NCBI RefSeq assembly: GCF_006335015.1
Contig: NZ_VDGT01000007.1
Location: 124,001 to 188,000 of the forward strand
Direction of reading: 5' to 3'
From: Streptomyces sedi
GTDB taxonomy: Bacteria > Actinomycetota > Actinomycetes > Streptomycetales > Streptomycetaceae
Length of the DNA: 64,000 bases
Below the pieces are notes generated by a model. That model was not told the DNA's origin. It made no database searches and saw nothing but the letters and a program-made list of their open reading frames with translations. Below, piece after piece: positions 25,975 to 34,638 of the stretch (its first letter is position 1; every line of letters begins with the position of its first letter). The translations under genes were made by a program, and so were the position numbers.

Positions 25975-27462
25975 TCAGTCGAGGGGGCGGTAGTGGACGC
26001 CCAGGGCGTCCAGCAGCGGCAGATGGCCGCGGAGCCTGCGGTCGAAGTCCGCGGGATCCCGCTCGTCCTCGGCCGACCAGCCGGTCTCCGCGATCGCCGC
26101 CAGCCGGGGGAAGGCGCGCCACTCGACGGCCTCGGGGGTGGGCAGGTACTCGCTCCACAGCTGGCCCTGGACGCCGAGCGCCGACTTCGGCGGGCGGTAG
26201 GCGTGGACCTTCGACAGCGGCAGCCCGCCGCCGATGGCCAGGGGCTCGTCGGGCCCCTCGGCCTCCGCGTAGTCCAGATAGGTGTGCTGCTGGGGAACGG
26301 CCACCAGCTCGTGTCCGGCGCGCTCGGCGAGCGCGACCCGCTCCTCGTTCTGCCAGGCGAAGACGATCGCGCCCTCCGGAACGCCCTGCTCCAGCAGCTC
26401 GTCCCAGACGGCGACCCGGCGCCCGTGCCCGGCCAGGTGCGAGGCGAGCCTGCGGGCCCACCAGCCCAGCAACTCCTCGGGGCCGCCGAGCCGTTCGGCC
26501 GCCGCCCGCTCCCTCGCCTCGGGGCTGGCCAGCCACTCGTCGGTCGGCACCTCGTCGCCGCCGATGTGGACGAACTCGCACGGGAAGACGTCCACCAGCT
26601 CGTCCAGCACGTCGCGGACGAACTCCACCGTGCGCTCGCGGGCGTTGAGCACATGGCGGGAGATGCCCCACTCCACGCGCACCGGCAGCCGCGCGTCGGG
26701 GCGGTTGCCGAGCCACGGGTACGCGGAGATCGCCGCCTGCATGTGCCCCGGCGCATCGATCTCCGGCATGATCCGCACCCCGCGCCGCGCCGCGTAGGCC
26801 ACCAGCTCGCGCAGCTCCGCCTGGGTGTAACTGCCGCCGTGCGGCACGTCGTTGGTGCGCCCGTCACGGTTGTGCCCGACGACCGAGCCACGGCGGAACC
26901 CGCCGATCTCGGTCAGCTTCGGGTAGCGGGTGACCTCGAAACGCCAGCCCTGGTCGTCGGTGAGGTGGAGGTGCAGGGTGTTCAGCTTGTGCAACGACAG
27001 CAGGTCCACGAAGCGGTACAGGAACGACAGCGGCTGCATGTGGCGGGCCACGTCCAGGTGCGCGCCGCGCCAGCCGTAGCGTGGCCGGTCCACGATCTCC
27101 ACGAACGGCAGCCGCCGCCCGCGCAGCAGCTGCCGCAGGGTCTGGACGGCCCAGACCAGCCCGGTGGCGGTGCCTGCGTGCGCGCGGGCACCGCTCTCGT
27201 CGACGGTCAGCCGGTAGCCCTCCTGGCCGAGGCCCGGCTCGTCCACCAGCGTCAGCTCCACCCGGGGCCCGGAGCCGGTGGGGTCACCGGACAGGTCAAG
27301 CGACTCCCGCGCCAGCGCGGTCACCTCGTCAGGTCCCGTGACCCCGGTCTCGGGGCCGAGGGTCCAGTACTTCCCCGGACGCGTCCGCAGCGTCTGGGGG
27401 CGCGGCACCAGGGCCGGCGTCTCCTCGTGGGTCGGCGGCGTGGTCTGCGGCTCATCGGTCAC
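25975..27462 (-). CDS. Beta-N-acetylhexosaminidase, glycoside hydrolase family 20
   Basis: This 495-residue enzyme removes terminal GlcNAc/GalNAc from chitooligosaccharides or glycans by substrate-assisted catalysis. The N-terminal GH20b domain is followed by the TIM barrel with LHLHLTDDQGWR, and the catalytic Asp303-Glu304 pair in HIGGDEVPTDEW. The GTG at 27462 is chosen because GGGAGT precedes it. No signal peptide is visible, which suggests an intracellular enzyme acting on imported chitobiose. I found no DasR-type site upstream. Confidence 0.92.
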   Translation of the reverse strand: MTDEPQTTPPTHEETPALVPRPQTLRTRPGKYWTLGPETGVTGPDEVTALARESLDLSGDPTGSGPRVELTLVDEPGLGQEGYRLTVDESGARAHAGTATGLVWAVQTLRQLLRGRRLPFVEIVDRPRYGWRGAHLDVARHMQPLSFLYRFVDLLSLHKLNTLHLHLTDDQGWRFEVTRYPKLTEIGGFRRGSVVGHNRDGRTNDVPHGGSYTQAELRELVAYAARRGVRIMPEIDAPGHMQAAISAYPWLGNRPDARLPVRVEWGISRHVLNARERTVEFVRDVLDELVDVFPCEFVHIGGDEVPTDEWLASPEARERAAAERLGGPEELLGWWARRLASHLAGHGRRVAVWDELLEQGVPEGAIVFAWQNEERVALAERAGHELVAVPQQHTYLDYAEAEGPDEPLAIGGGLPLSKVHAYRPPKSALGVQGQLWSEYLPTPEAVEWRAFPRLAAIAETGWSAEDERDPADFDRRLRGHLPLLDALGVHYRPLD

Positions 27463-27550
27463 GTGTCGCACTCCCGTCGATCTCTGGCAGGGCCGCATCG
27501 ACGCTAACCGTCCGTTCTCCCGGTGCCAAGGTGCCCCGACGCGGCCCGTG

Positions 27551-27589
27551 CGGGCACGGGCACGGGCACGGGCACGGGCACGGGCACGG
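27551..27589. repeat. (CGGGCA)6 hexanucleotide microsatellite
   Basis: Six exact CGGGCA units (27551-27586) plus a partial one lie in the 272-bp divergent gap between the GH20 gene and the Tat-exported TIM-barrel gene. The tract could vary in length by slippage and shift promoter spacing. Confidence 0.75.
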
Positions 27590-27734
27590 ACTTTTGGTGA
27601 CGCGGACGGAACTTTCTCTTGACTGTGCGCAAAGCCGTTTCTACGTTGTCGGCCGAGGCGAACGCGGTGCAGGCGTCCCGCCCGTCGTGTACGACGAAGG
27701 ATTCGCACCTCGCAAGAACGGCAGGACTTCGCCC

Positions 27735-28700
27735 ATGTGCTACGGACTCGACGACCGAAAAGCCCTCGCGATGGCGCGTGCCGGACGCGCCCCCAGCCGG
27801 CGCGCGATGCTGCGCGGCGCCGCCCTCGGCGCGTTGGGCGCCGGCGCCCTCGCCGCCACCGGCGTCGCCGCGGCGCCGGCCGCCCAGGCCCGGCCCGGCG
27901 GCGGCTGGGGCCGGGTACGGATACCGAGGAACCGCATCAGCATCCAGCTCTACACCGTGCGGGACGCGCTCAACGGCGACCCGGGCTACGACGAGTCGCT
28001 GCGCCACATCGCCGGGCTCGGCTACCCCAGGGTCGAGCAGGCGCTCGGCTTCTTCGGCCGCACCGCCGAGGAACTGCGCGACTTCTACCGCGAGTTGGGC
28101 ATCCGCGCCACCTCAAGCCACAACGAGGTCAGCGAGGACGACGAGGCGCTGGAGACCAAGCTGCGGGACGCCCGCACGCTGGGCCAGTCCTACATCAACG
28201 TCCCCTACCTGGACTCGGACGACGCCGACGAGTGGCGCGGGTTCGCCGAGCGGATGAACCACGAGGCGTCCAGGGCCCGCCGCTACGGGCTGCGCTACGG
28301 CTACCACAACCACGCGCACGAGTTCACCAGGGACCTCGGCGGCGGGCTGACGCCGTGGGACATCCTCACCGGCGAGCTGGACCCGCGCCTGGTGCACCTG
28401 GAGATCGACATCCACTGGACGGTCACCGCCGGCATCGAGAGCGGCGACGGCGTGGACGACCCCGAGCAGTACACGATCGACGTCATCAGGTCGGCGCCGC
28501 AGCGGGTGCTCCAGTTCCACGTCAAGGACCGCGACCCGGAGACCGGCGACACCTCGGACCCCGGCACCGGCATGATCGACTTCCCCCGGATCTTCCGCGC
28601 GCACACGGTGCGGGAGTACATCGTGGAGAACGACACCCCGGACGTGACCCCGCTGCACAGCGCGGACGTCGGCTGGGCCTACCTCCGCGGCCTGCGCTGA
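27735..28700 (+). CDS. Tat-exported sugar phosphate isomerase/epimerase-like TIM-barrel protein
   Basis: This 321-residue protein has a twin-arginine signal (SRRAMLRGA, residues about 21-29) followed by an Ala-rich hydrophobic stretch and AQA cleavage site. The mature part is a xylose isomerase-like barrel with likely metal ligands in SHNE, GYHNHAHEF, EIDIHWT and FHVKDRD. Export of a folded metalloenzyme fits the Tat route. Related exported barrel proteins are common in Streptomyces and their substrates are mostly unknown. ATG at 27735 has AGGA upstream. It faces the GH20 gene across a gap with a microsatellite and ends at a strong hairpin. Confidence 0.83.
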   Translation: MCYGLDDRKALAMARAGRAPSRRAMLRGAALGALGAGALAATGVAAAPAAQARPGGGWGRVRIPRNRISIQLYTVRDALNGDPGYDESLRHIAGLGYPRVEQALGFFGRTAEELRDFYRELGIRATSSHNEVSEDDEALETKLRDARTLGQSYINVPYLDSDDADEWRGFAERMNHEASRARRYGLRYGYHNHAHEFTRDLGGGLTPWDILTGELDPRLVHLEIDIHWTVTAGIESGDGVDDPEQYTIDVIRSAPQRVLQFHVKDRDPETGDTSDPGTGMIDFPRIFRAHTVREYIVENDTPDVTPLHSADVGWAYLRGLR

Positions 28701-28751
28701 CCGGCTGACCGGCTGGCCGCCGGGGCGTGGGCGACCGCTCCGCCCCGCCGT

Positions 28752-28779
28752 GGCCCCGCGCGCGACGGCGCGCGGGGCC
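28752..28779. terminator. 12-bp perfect hairpin between convergent genes
   Basis: GGCCCCGCGCGC (28752-28763) pairs perfectly with 28768-28779 around a GACG loop, between the TIM-barrel gene and the leftward binding-protein gene. Confidence 0.75.
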
Positions 28780-28812
28780 CGCCGGCCGGCGACCCGGCCG
28801 GCCCGGCCGGGT

Positions 28813-29736
28813 TCAGGCGCGCAGGGACTCCAGTGCCTCGGACACCGCGTCGAAGAAGCGGGCCTGGGCCAGCGCGCTCGGGGGGAGTTCCGGGTTCCAG
28901 GGCAGCACCCGTGCGCCGCGCGAGAGGCGCAGCCAGCCCTCGTTGTCGCGGAACTCCGCCGGCCTGGCCGCGTTCCCACGGACGTCGCCGAGGACGATCG
29001 CCGGGTCGAGGGCGGCGGCGTCCGACCAGGCGCCGGTGGCCCAGTTGGCGCCCGGGCCCTCGGGCGGGGTGGCCAGCGTCACCCCGTGCTCGGCCAGGGC
29101 CCGCAGGTCGGGCCAGGCCGTGGCGCGCGCCAGATAGGCCGCGTCGGGACCGGCGGGCGAGAGCGCCAGCACCCGCGCCCCGCGCGCGCCGGCGGCAGCC
29201 GCGCGGAGCCGTTCCCGCGCGCCGTCCAGCCGCCGCGCCAGTTCGCCGGCCGGCACCGCCGTCCGCGCGCCCAACGCGCCGGCCAGCGCGGTCAGTCGGG
29301 CCGAGACCTCGTCCAGGCTCCGGCCGGGGCCGACGTCCAGGGCCACCAGGGGCAGCCGGGCCTCCAACTCCTCCGCGACCGGCTCCTCCACGCCGTAGAG
29401 CCGCTTGCCGTCGTAGGTGACGCCGACGAGCAGGTCGGGGCTGGTGGCGACCAGTTCCTCGACCCGCAGCCCGCCGCCGGGACCGTGGTAGGGGACCTCG
29501 TCGAGGGGCAGCAGCCCCGACTTGGCCGGGTCCGGCGCGTCGCCGTCGTGCAGCGAGCCGAAGTGGCCCAACGGGCGCACCCCCTCGTCCCAGAGGGCGG
29601 CGGCGATCTGGGTGTAGGCGACGACCCTCCGGGGCGTCCGGTCCAGCGCCACCCGTGCCCCCCGGTCGTCCTCGAACTCCCAGCGCCCTTCCCCCCGGTC
29701 CGCGTTCCCGGTACCCGAGGTGTGCTCCTTCGTCAT
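28813..29736 (-). CDS. Periplasmic-binding-protein-fold protein (FecB/BtuF-like) without export signal
   Basis: This 307-residue protein has the class III substrate-binding fold used by siderophore and cobalamin ABC importers: RRVVAYTQIAAALWDEGVRPLGHF near the N-terminus, SPDLLVGVTYD in the middle, and a helical backbone. The start ATG at 29736 has a perfect AGGAGG site, and the N-terminus MTKEHTSGTGN has neither signal peptide nor lipobox. No permease or ATPase genes are adjacent. It may therefore be a cytosolic metallophore- or corrinoid-binding protein, or an orphan that lost its signal. Confidence 0.75.
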   Translation of the reverse strand: MTKEHTSGTGNADRGEGRWEFEDDRGARVALDRTPRRVVAYTQIAAALWDEGVRPLGHFGSLHDGDAPDPAKSGLLPLDEVPYHGPGGGLRVEELVATSPDLLVGVTYDGKRLYGVEEPVAEELEARLPLVALDVGPGRSLDEVSARLTALAGALGARTAVPAGELARRLDGARERLRAAAAGARGARVLALSPAGPDAAYLARATAWPDLRALAEHGVTLATPPEGPGANWATGAWSDAAALDPAIVLGDVRGNAARPAEFRDNEGWLRLSRGARVLPWNPELPPSALAQARFFDAVSEALESLRA

Positions 29737-29893
29737 CGGTCCGCGCCTCCTGGTCGTGGTGTCCGCGCCAACGGGTCGCGGGGCGCCGACGGCCTCGGCC
29801 GCGCGCCCCCGTGCCACCGCATCCGCTATACCTGCCCACCGCGGTGCCCGTTGTCCCCCCGGAACCCGCCCGGCCCGGACGGGACCCGCCGGG

Positions 29894-30673
29894 TCAGGCG
29901 TTGGCCGGCGTGATCACCAGCACCTCCGACTCGTCGTGCGGCAGGTACTGGGCGCGGACCACCATGCCCGGCTGCACGTGCGGAACGACGCTGGGCGGCA
30001 GCGGCTTCTCCTGCGTGATGTCGAACGTGGAGCCGTCGGGGCGGGAGACCCGCAGGGTGTAGGCGATCACCGCGTGTTCGCCCCTGATCTCGCCGGTGGG
30101 GCGCGTCTGGAGGACCACGGCGCGGGTCTCGTAGCCGTTCTCGGCGATCCGCAGCTGCTTGGGTGTGATCTCGCCCCTGGCGAGCCGGACCCGGTTCATG
30201 GCGTCCTGCGTGTCCTCGGGCGGCGCGTCGGTGGCGATCACGACGCGCCCGTCGTCGCTGCCCGGCAGGTAGCGCACGGGAAGCATCGTGCCGGGACGGA
30301 TCAGGCTCAGCTCGCTGAGATCGACCAGCTGCCGGGCCACGCCGCGGAAGGACTGGCCGTCGAGGGTGCCGACGTCCATCAGGATGTCCATCTGCGGCGC
30401 GTCGTTGACCGTCAGCCCCGTGCGTTCCATGCTCACCACGGTGCCGATGCCGACGGGCGCGTCGCGGAACTCCCTCGGGGGGCCCGAGCCCAGCGCGCCG
30501 TCCAGCATCCGGCTGGTGGAGAAGAGCACGGGAACGACGCTGACCAGCAGGATCGGCCCGACCATCCAGCCGTTGAGCCACGGCATCGGGGTGTCGGCCT
30601 CCAGGCCGGTCAGGACGTAGGGGATGGTCAGGCCGACGCCGACGGCGATGAACAGCCAGTTCAGATACCTCAT
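29894..30673 (-). CDS. Membrane protein with two N-terminal helices and a large soluble domain, function unknown
   Basis: This 259-residue protein has two hydrophobic helices within the first 55 residues (MRYLNWLFIAVGVGLTIPYV and MVGPILLVSVVPVLF) followed by a beta-rich soluble domain. That domain contains two similar stretches (RPGTMLPVRYLPGSDD and QPGMVVRAQYLPHDES), suggesting an internal duplication. The repeated PGxxxxxxYLP pattern resembles DUF3592-type domains, an uncertain match. It lies 47 bp after the beta-propeller gene on the same strand, so it probably works with it at the membrane. Confidence 0.65.
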   Translation of the reverse strand: MRYLNWLFIAVGVGLTIPYVLTGLEADTPMPWLNGWMVGPILLVSVVPVLFSTSRMLDGALGSGPPREFRDAPVGIGTVVSMERTGLTVNDAPQMDILMDVGTLDGQSFRGVARQLVDLSELSLIRPGTMLPVRYLPGSDDGRVVIATDAPPEDTQDAMNRVRLARGEITPKQLRIAENGYETRAVVLQTRPTGEIRGEHAVIAYTLRVSRPDGSTFDITQEKPLPPSVVPHVQPGMVVRAQYLPHDESEVLVITPANA

Positions 30674-30720
30674 GGTGGGTTCCTCTCGTTCCGTTCGTGG
30701 GGTTCGTGGCCGCGCGGCGG

Positions 30721-32058
30721 TCAGTCGACGTTGCCGAAGAAGTCGGTCTCGCCGACGGTGACGTCGGTCAACGTGCCGTCGGGGGCGACCAGCAGCAGCC
30801 CGTCGTGCGCGGGGAACTGGGCGTCCTCGTCCGTCACCGGCAGGACGGTGACGCCCTCGGGGGAGGTCAGGGCGGGTCCGGCCTGGGACCGCATGGTGCG
30901 GCTGGCCAGCACCTCGCCGGTCTCCAGGGAGACCACGACCAGGCGGTAGCGGTCGCCGACCGCGTCCGCCGCCTCCTGCACCAGGACGTGACCCCGCTCG
31001 GCGCCGAGCGCCAGCGGCACCGGCTCGGTCCCGGGGCCGTCGTCGTTCAACGGCCATGGCAGCGGGGGGAGTTCGGCGAGTCCGCCGTTCAGGGCGCGGA
31101 CCAGCTGCTCGTCCAGCCGCTCCTCCAACTGCCCGGCGTTCCCGGGGTCGACGCCGACGCCGACGGGCGCGGCGGTGGCCACCCGGGTGCCGTCGGCCAG
31201 CAGGATCTCCGGCTCGCGGAAGGCCCGTCCGCCGAGTTCCCTGCCGCCGTCCGGCCCGTCGAGGAGCAGCGCCCCGCTGGGCCGGGCGGCGGTGGTGGGC
31301 TCCAGCGTCAGATGGCCCGCCTCGCCCGCGCAGGCGTCCTCGGCGGTGAGCGCCCGGCTCTCGACGGACATCGGCCCGTCGGAGAGCCGGCCGGCCCAGG
31401 CGTCGGTGGTCGCCTCGTCGGCCGGCGAGGCGGCCAACTCCCCGACGGGGAGGGTGTGGAAGGCCCCCCGCACGTCCATGGCGACGACCGCGCCCCGCGC
31501 GCTGTCGTAGCCGTAGGCCGCGCCGGAGGCGATGTGGTCGGCGCCGATGCCGGGGATCTCGTCCGGCGCCACGGCCAGGGAGCCGTCGGTCAGGTCGACG
31601 ATCATCAGTCCGTCGTCGGTGGCGAGATAGGCGTGGGTGTCGCCGGCGACCAACACCCGGGCCTGCCAGATCAGTTCGCTGGAGAGCCGGACGTCCCACG
31701 CCCGTTCGCCGGTGGTCAGGTCGACGGCGGCGAGCCGCTTCTGCCAGGGGTCGCCGCCGAACGGTCCGAACGGGCCCGCCTCGCCGTCGCGTTCGTAGGG
31801 CACCAGCGCCAACTGGCGTGCGGGGGTGACCGCCAGGCCGATCCCGGGCTGGACGGAGATGTCCGGGTCGGGATGGCCGGCGATCACGCCGCCGATCACC
31901 GCGGCGCCGATGCCCAGCGGCAGCACCACCGTGGGCAGCGCCAGCAGCCCCCAGCGCGGCCCGCGCCGCCCGGTCGCCGGCCACCGGGGCTGGTCCGGGG
32001 TGCCCCAGGGCGAGGTGATCCGCCCCTGGTCACCACCCGCGCCGTTCGTGTTCCGCAT
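30721..32058 (-). CDS. Membrane-anchored beta-propeller (PQQ-like) protein, PA2928-like
   Basis: This 445-residue protein has a proline-rich cytoplasmic leader, one transmembrane helix (about residues 36-60) and a large extracytoplasmic domain. The domain shows recurring propeller-blade strands such as VDLTTGERAWDVRLS, IVDLTDGSLAVA and VSLETGEVLASRTM, as in PQQ-binding-like repeats. The family resemblance to PA2928-type proteins is recalled, not searched. ATG at 32058 has GGAGGAG upstream. It is the first gene of a leftward pair and is divergent from the CHAT operon. Function is unknown; surface sensing or scaffolding is plausible. Confidence 0.65.
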   Translation of the reverse strand: MRNTNGAGGDQGRITSPWGTPDQPRWPATGRRGPRWGLLALPTVVLPLGIGAAVIGGVIAGHPDPDISVQPGIGLAVTPARQLALVPYERDGEAGPFGPFGGDPWQKRLAAVDLTTGERAWDVRLSSELIWQARVLVAGDTHAYLATDDGLMIVDLTDGSLAVAPDEIPGIGADHIASGAAYGYDSARGAVVAMDVRGAFHTLPVGELAASPADEATTDAWAGRLSDGPMSVESRALTAEDACAGEAGHLTLEPTTAARPSGALLLDGPDGGRELGGRAFREPEILLADGTRVATAAPVGVGVDPGNAGQLEERLDEQLVRALNGGLAELPPLPWPLNDDGPGTEPVPLALGAERGHVLVQEAADAVGDRYRLVVVSLETGEVLASRTMRSQAGPALTSPEGVTVLPVTDEDAQFPAHDGLLLVAPDGTLTDVTVGETDFFGNVD

Positions 32059-32221
32059 CTCCCCGCTCCTCCCGTTCGGCTGTGGGAGTCACACCGTCTC
32101 CGGACGCTCGGCGCTACCGATCACAGAAACGTGCGGGCGGGCCACCGGCCGGCGCCCCGACGGGCGTTCGGGGTCCGGCGTTTCGGATCACCGCGCAGAT
32201 CCGGCCGGTTACCATGCGGGC

Positions 32222-33535
32222 ATGTGCCCGGGTGAAGCGTTGACCGCCGAAGCGCCGGCCACCATGCCCAGGGCACTGCTGATCGCCGAGGTCTGGGCCG
32301 AGCTGGGCGCCGAACTGGCGCCGTTGAGCAACGGGTTGGGGCAGCCGCTGGCCCGCACGGTGAAACTGCTGCTCGATCCGCTGGTGCTGCGGCCGGTGCT
32401 CAACCCGCGGTTCGCCGCGGGCCAGGTGCGGGGCGAGGACGTCGACGAGCTGCGTGCCACGCTGCGCGCGGCCGGGCCCCGACTGGCCGCGACCGCCGCC
32501 TGGTTCACCCGGCTGAAGCGGGCGCGCCGCACGCTGCGGATCGCCGAGGGCAACCCGCAGGACCTGTACTTCCAGCGGTGCTTCGAGCTGGCGGGGACGC
32601 TCGGCCCGCCGGGGGCGGACGCGGAGCGGGTGGCGCGCGAGGTGGTCGCCGAGATACGCGAGTCCGCCGGCGAGTTGACCGTGGCGGCGCTGCGGAGCCA
32701 CATCACGGAGCCGGCGCGCGCGGCGGAGCTGCGGGCCCTGCTGGCCCGCGCGTGGGAACGGGCGCCGGCGGCCCGCCCCGCCCCGGACCGGGGCGCGTTG
32801 ACGGCGGCGTTGGACGGGGTGCTGGACGGGGTGGCCGGCGGCGCCGACCGGGCGGCGCTGGACGCGCTGGTGGCCGGGGGTGCGGGCGCGGCGGACGCCG
32901 CCTCGCTGCTGCCGCCGGGGGCGGCGCTGGCCTGCGGGTTGACGCTGCGGGAGCGGATCGAGCCGCCGGAGCTGGGTGAGAGCGCGTCGAAACGGAGCCT
33001 GCCGCCGCCGTTCGACCGTTCCGTCTTCGAGCGGCTCTTCGCCGGCTTCACCTCGGCGTTCCACCGCGAGTCGATGCCGGGGCTGTCCGAGCTGGTGGTC
33101 CAGGAGGTGCGACGCACGGCGGAGCCCTGGCAGTTGGCGGAGGAGTCGACGCGGGTGACGATGGCGCTGGGCCGGCGCGCCAGCACGGCGCTGGCGCCGG
33201 GCGGTGAGGCCGGCAGCGACGCGGGCGCGCGGCTGGCGGCGCGGTGGCGGCGGGAGCCGTTCGTGCACCGGGCGCTGCGGCTGCCGCGCGGGGAGGGCGG
33301 GGGCCCCGGCGAGGCGGTGGGCCGGGTGCGGGAGGCGTATCTGCGGCGGCTGTGGGTGCGGGTACACGGCCGGGAGCTGCGCGGCGAGCCGGTGGCGGCC
33401 GGGGACCTGTGGGATCTGCTGGACGGGGTGCTGCGTTCGGTCATCATGGACCAACGCGACCGGGTGCGCGCGGAGTTGGACCGCGCGGGCGGCGTCGTCG
33501 CGGACGGCGTCGTCGCGGACGGCGGTGAGCGATGA
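32222..33535 (+). CDS. CHAT-operon gene 1: helical protein of unknown function
   Basis: This 437-residue Ala/Arg/Leu-rich protein is predicted by eye to be mostly alpha-helical, with no transmembrane segment and no catalytic motif I recognise. The segment from about residue 260 (PPPFDRSVFERLFAGF onward) is the least biased and looks like a conserved domain. ATG at 32222 is the most 5' reasonable start but lacks a clear Shine-Dalgarno; ATG at 32264 is an alternative. It overlaps gene 2 by ATGA and starts a five-gene coupled operon ending with a CHAT protease. It could be an effector, adaptor or protease substrate. Confidence 0.72.
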   Translation: MCPGEALTAEAPATMPRALLIAEVWAELGAELAPLSNGLGQPLARTVKLLLDPLVLRPVLNPRFAAGQVRGEDVDELRATLRAAGPRLAATAAWFTRLKRARRTLRIAEGNPQDLYFQRCFELAGTLGPPGADAERVAREVVAEIRESAGELTVAALRSHITEPARAAELRALLARAWERAPAARPAPDRGALTAALDGVLDGVAGGADRAALDALVAGGAGAADAASLLPPGAALACGLTLRERIEPPELGESASKRSLPPPFDRSVFERLFAGFTSAFHRESMPGLSELVVQEVRRTAEPWQLAEESTRVTMALGRRASTALAPGGEAGSDAGARLAARWRREPFVHRALRLPRGEGGGPGEAVGRVREAYLRRLWVRVHGRELRGEPVAAGDLWDLLDGVLRSVIMDQRDRVRAELDRAGGVVADGVVADGGER

Positions 33536-34638
33536 GCGGGACGCGGGTGCGGCGCGAGGCGGGGACGCTGCGGGTGGGGCGGGCGCCGGAGCATCCGGAG
33601 TGGACCGCGCTGGTGGAGGCCGGGGGCGCGGTGTTGACCTGGGACGTTCCGGCCGGGCAGCGGCTGCCTTCGGCCGAGGTGCACCATCCAAGGCGGGCCG
33701 CCGACTGGCTGTGGCAGGTCTACGGGGCGGCGGCCGACGCGCTGCTGGCGGTGCCGGAAGGCGCCGAGCGGGAGGTGGAACTCCCGCCGGGGGGTGGCCC
33801 GTTGGCCGAGCCGCTGGCGAGGCTCGCGCGGCTGGGCTGGCTCGCGGCGTGGTGGCCGGCCTCGCATGTGGCCCGGGTGCCGGCGCTGTCGGGGGCGCTG
33901 CTGGCGGCGGAGGCGGCCGTGGTCGCCGCCGACGTGGAGGCGGTGCTGGACGACCCGGAGGCGGTGGCGCGGCTGCTGGGGCGGGCGGCGCCCGCGGTGC
34001 ACGCGTTGGCCGCGCTCGCCTCCCATCGTGAACTGGGCGCGGAGGCGCGGGAGTTGTCCGAGCGGCTGGCGGAGGTCGCCGACGACTTCGGCGCCGAGCT
34101 GCCGGCGCCGGTACCGCTGGCCGCGGACCGGGGCGGCTGGGCCCTGGCGGCCGGCGGCGAGCCGGCGGGCGGGGTGACCGCGATGAGCGGCGGCGGGCCG
34201 CTGGACTGGCGGCGGCTGCCGCCGGGGGTGGTGGACGCGGCGGCCGAGCTGCGCTGGGCGCTGGTGCGGCGCGAGGGGCGGTTGCTGCTGGACGTGGCGG
34301 TGGCCAGGGCGCCGCTGGCCTTCGCCGAACGGGCGGGCCGCGCGACGCTGCGGGCGCGCGCGGACGCGGTGGAGTTTCCGCTGGACGCCGGCGAGGACGG
34401 TGGCGAGTTCGGGGGCGCGGCCGAGGTGCCGCCTTCGGCGCTGCTGGTGCCGGCGCCCCGGCGCACGGTCACCGTGTGGGCGCCGGGCTACGCGCCGGCG
34501 GACGAGGCGCCGCCGGACGGCGCCTGGTTGGCGGAGCGGCAGGAGCCGGTGCTGCTGCACGCGGAGGAGCGACTGACGGCCGGGGGCGACTCGTTCGCCG
34601 AACGGGTCGCCGCGCTGGTCGATCCGGAGGTGGCATGA
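33532..34638 (+). CDS. CHAT-operon gene 2: protein of unknown function
   Basis: This 368-residue protein has an N-terminal mixed region with PSAEVHHPRRAADWLWQVYG. A long helical stretch rich in Ala/Leu/Glu (about residues 85-190) follows, then a C-terminal half with beta character (LRWALVRREGRLLLDVAVARAP). There is no signal peptide, transmembrane helix or known motif. ATG at 33532 overlaps the stop of gene 1 and its own stop overlaps gene 3 (both ATGA), so dosage is probably fixed relative to its partners. I do not recognise the family. Confidence 0.72.
   Translation: MSGTRVRREAGTLRVGRAPEHPEWTALVEAGGAVLTWDVPAGQRLPSAEVHHPRRAADWLWQVYGAAADALLAVPEGAEREVELPPGGGPLAEPLARLARLGWLAAWWPASHVARVPALSGALLAAEAAVVAADVEAVLDDPEAVARLLGRAAPAVHALAALASHRELGAEARELSERLAEVADDFGAELPAPVPLAADRGGWALAAGGEPAGGVTAMSGGGPLDWRRLPPGVVDAAAELRWALVRREGRLLLDVAVARAPLAFAERAGRATLRARADAVEFPLDAGEDGGEFGGAAEVPPSALLVPAPRRTVTVWAPGYAPADEAPPDGAWLAERQEPVLLHAEERLTAGGDSFAERVAALVDPEVA

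Noticed and set aside
27551..27589. CRISPR-like repetition
   Set aside because: It is a simple hexanucleotide microsatellite with no spacers.
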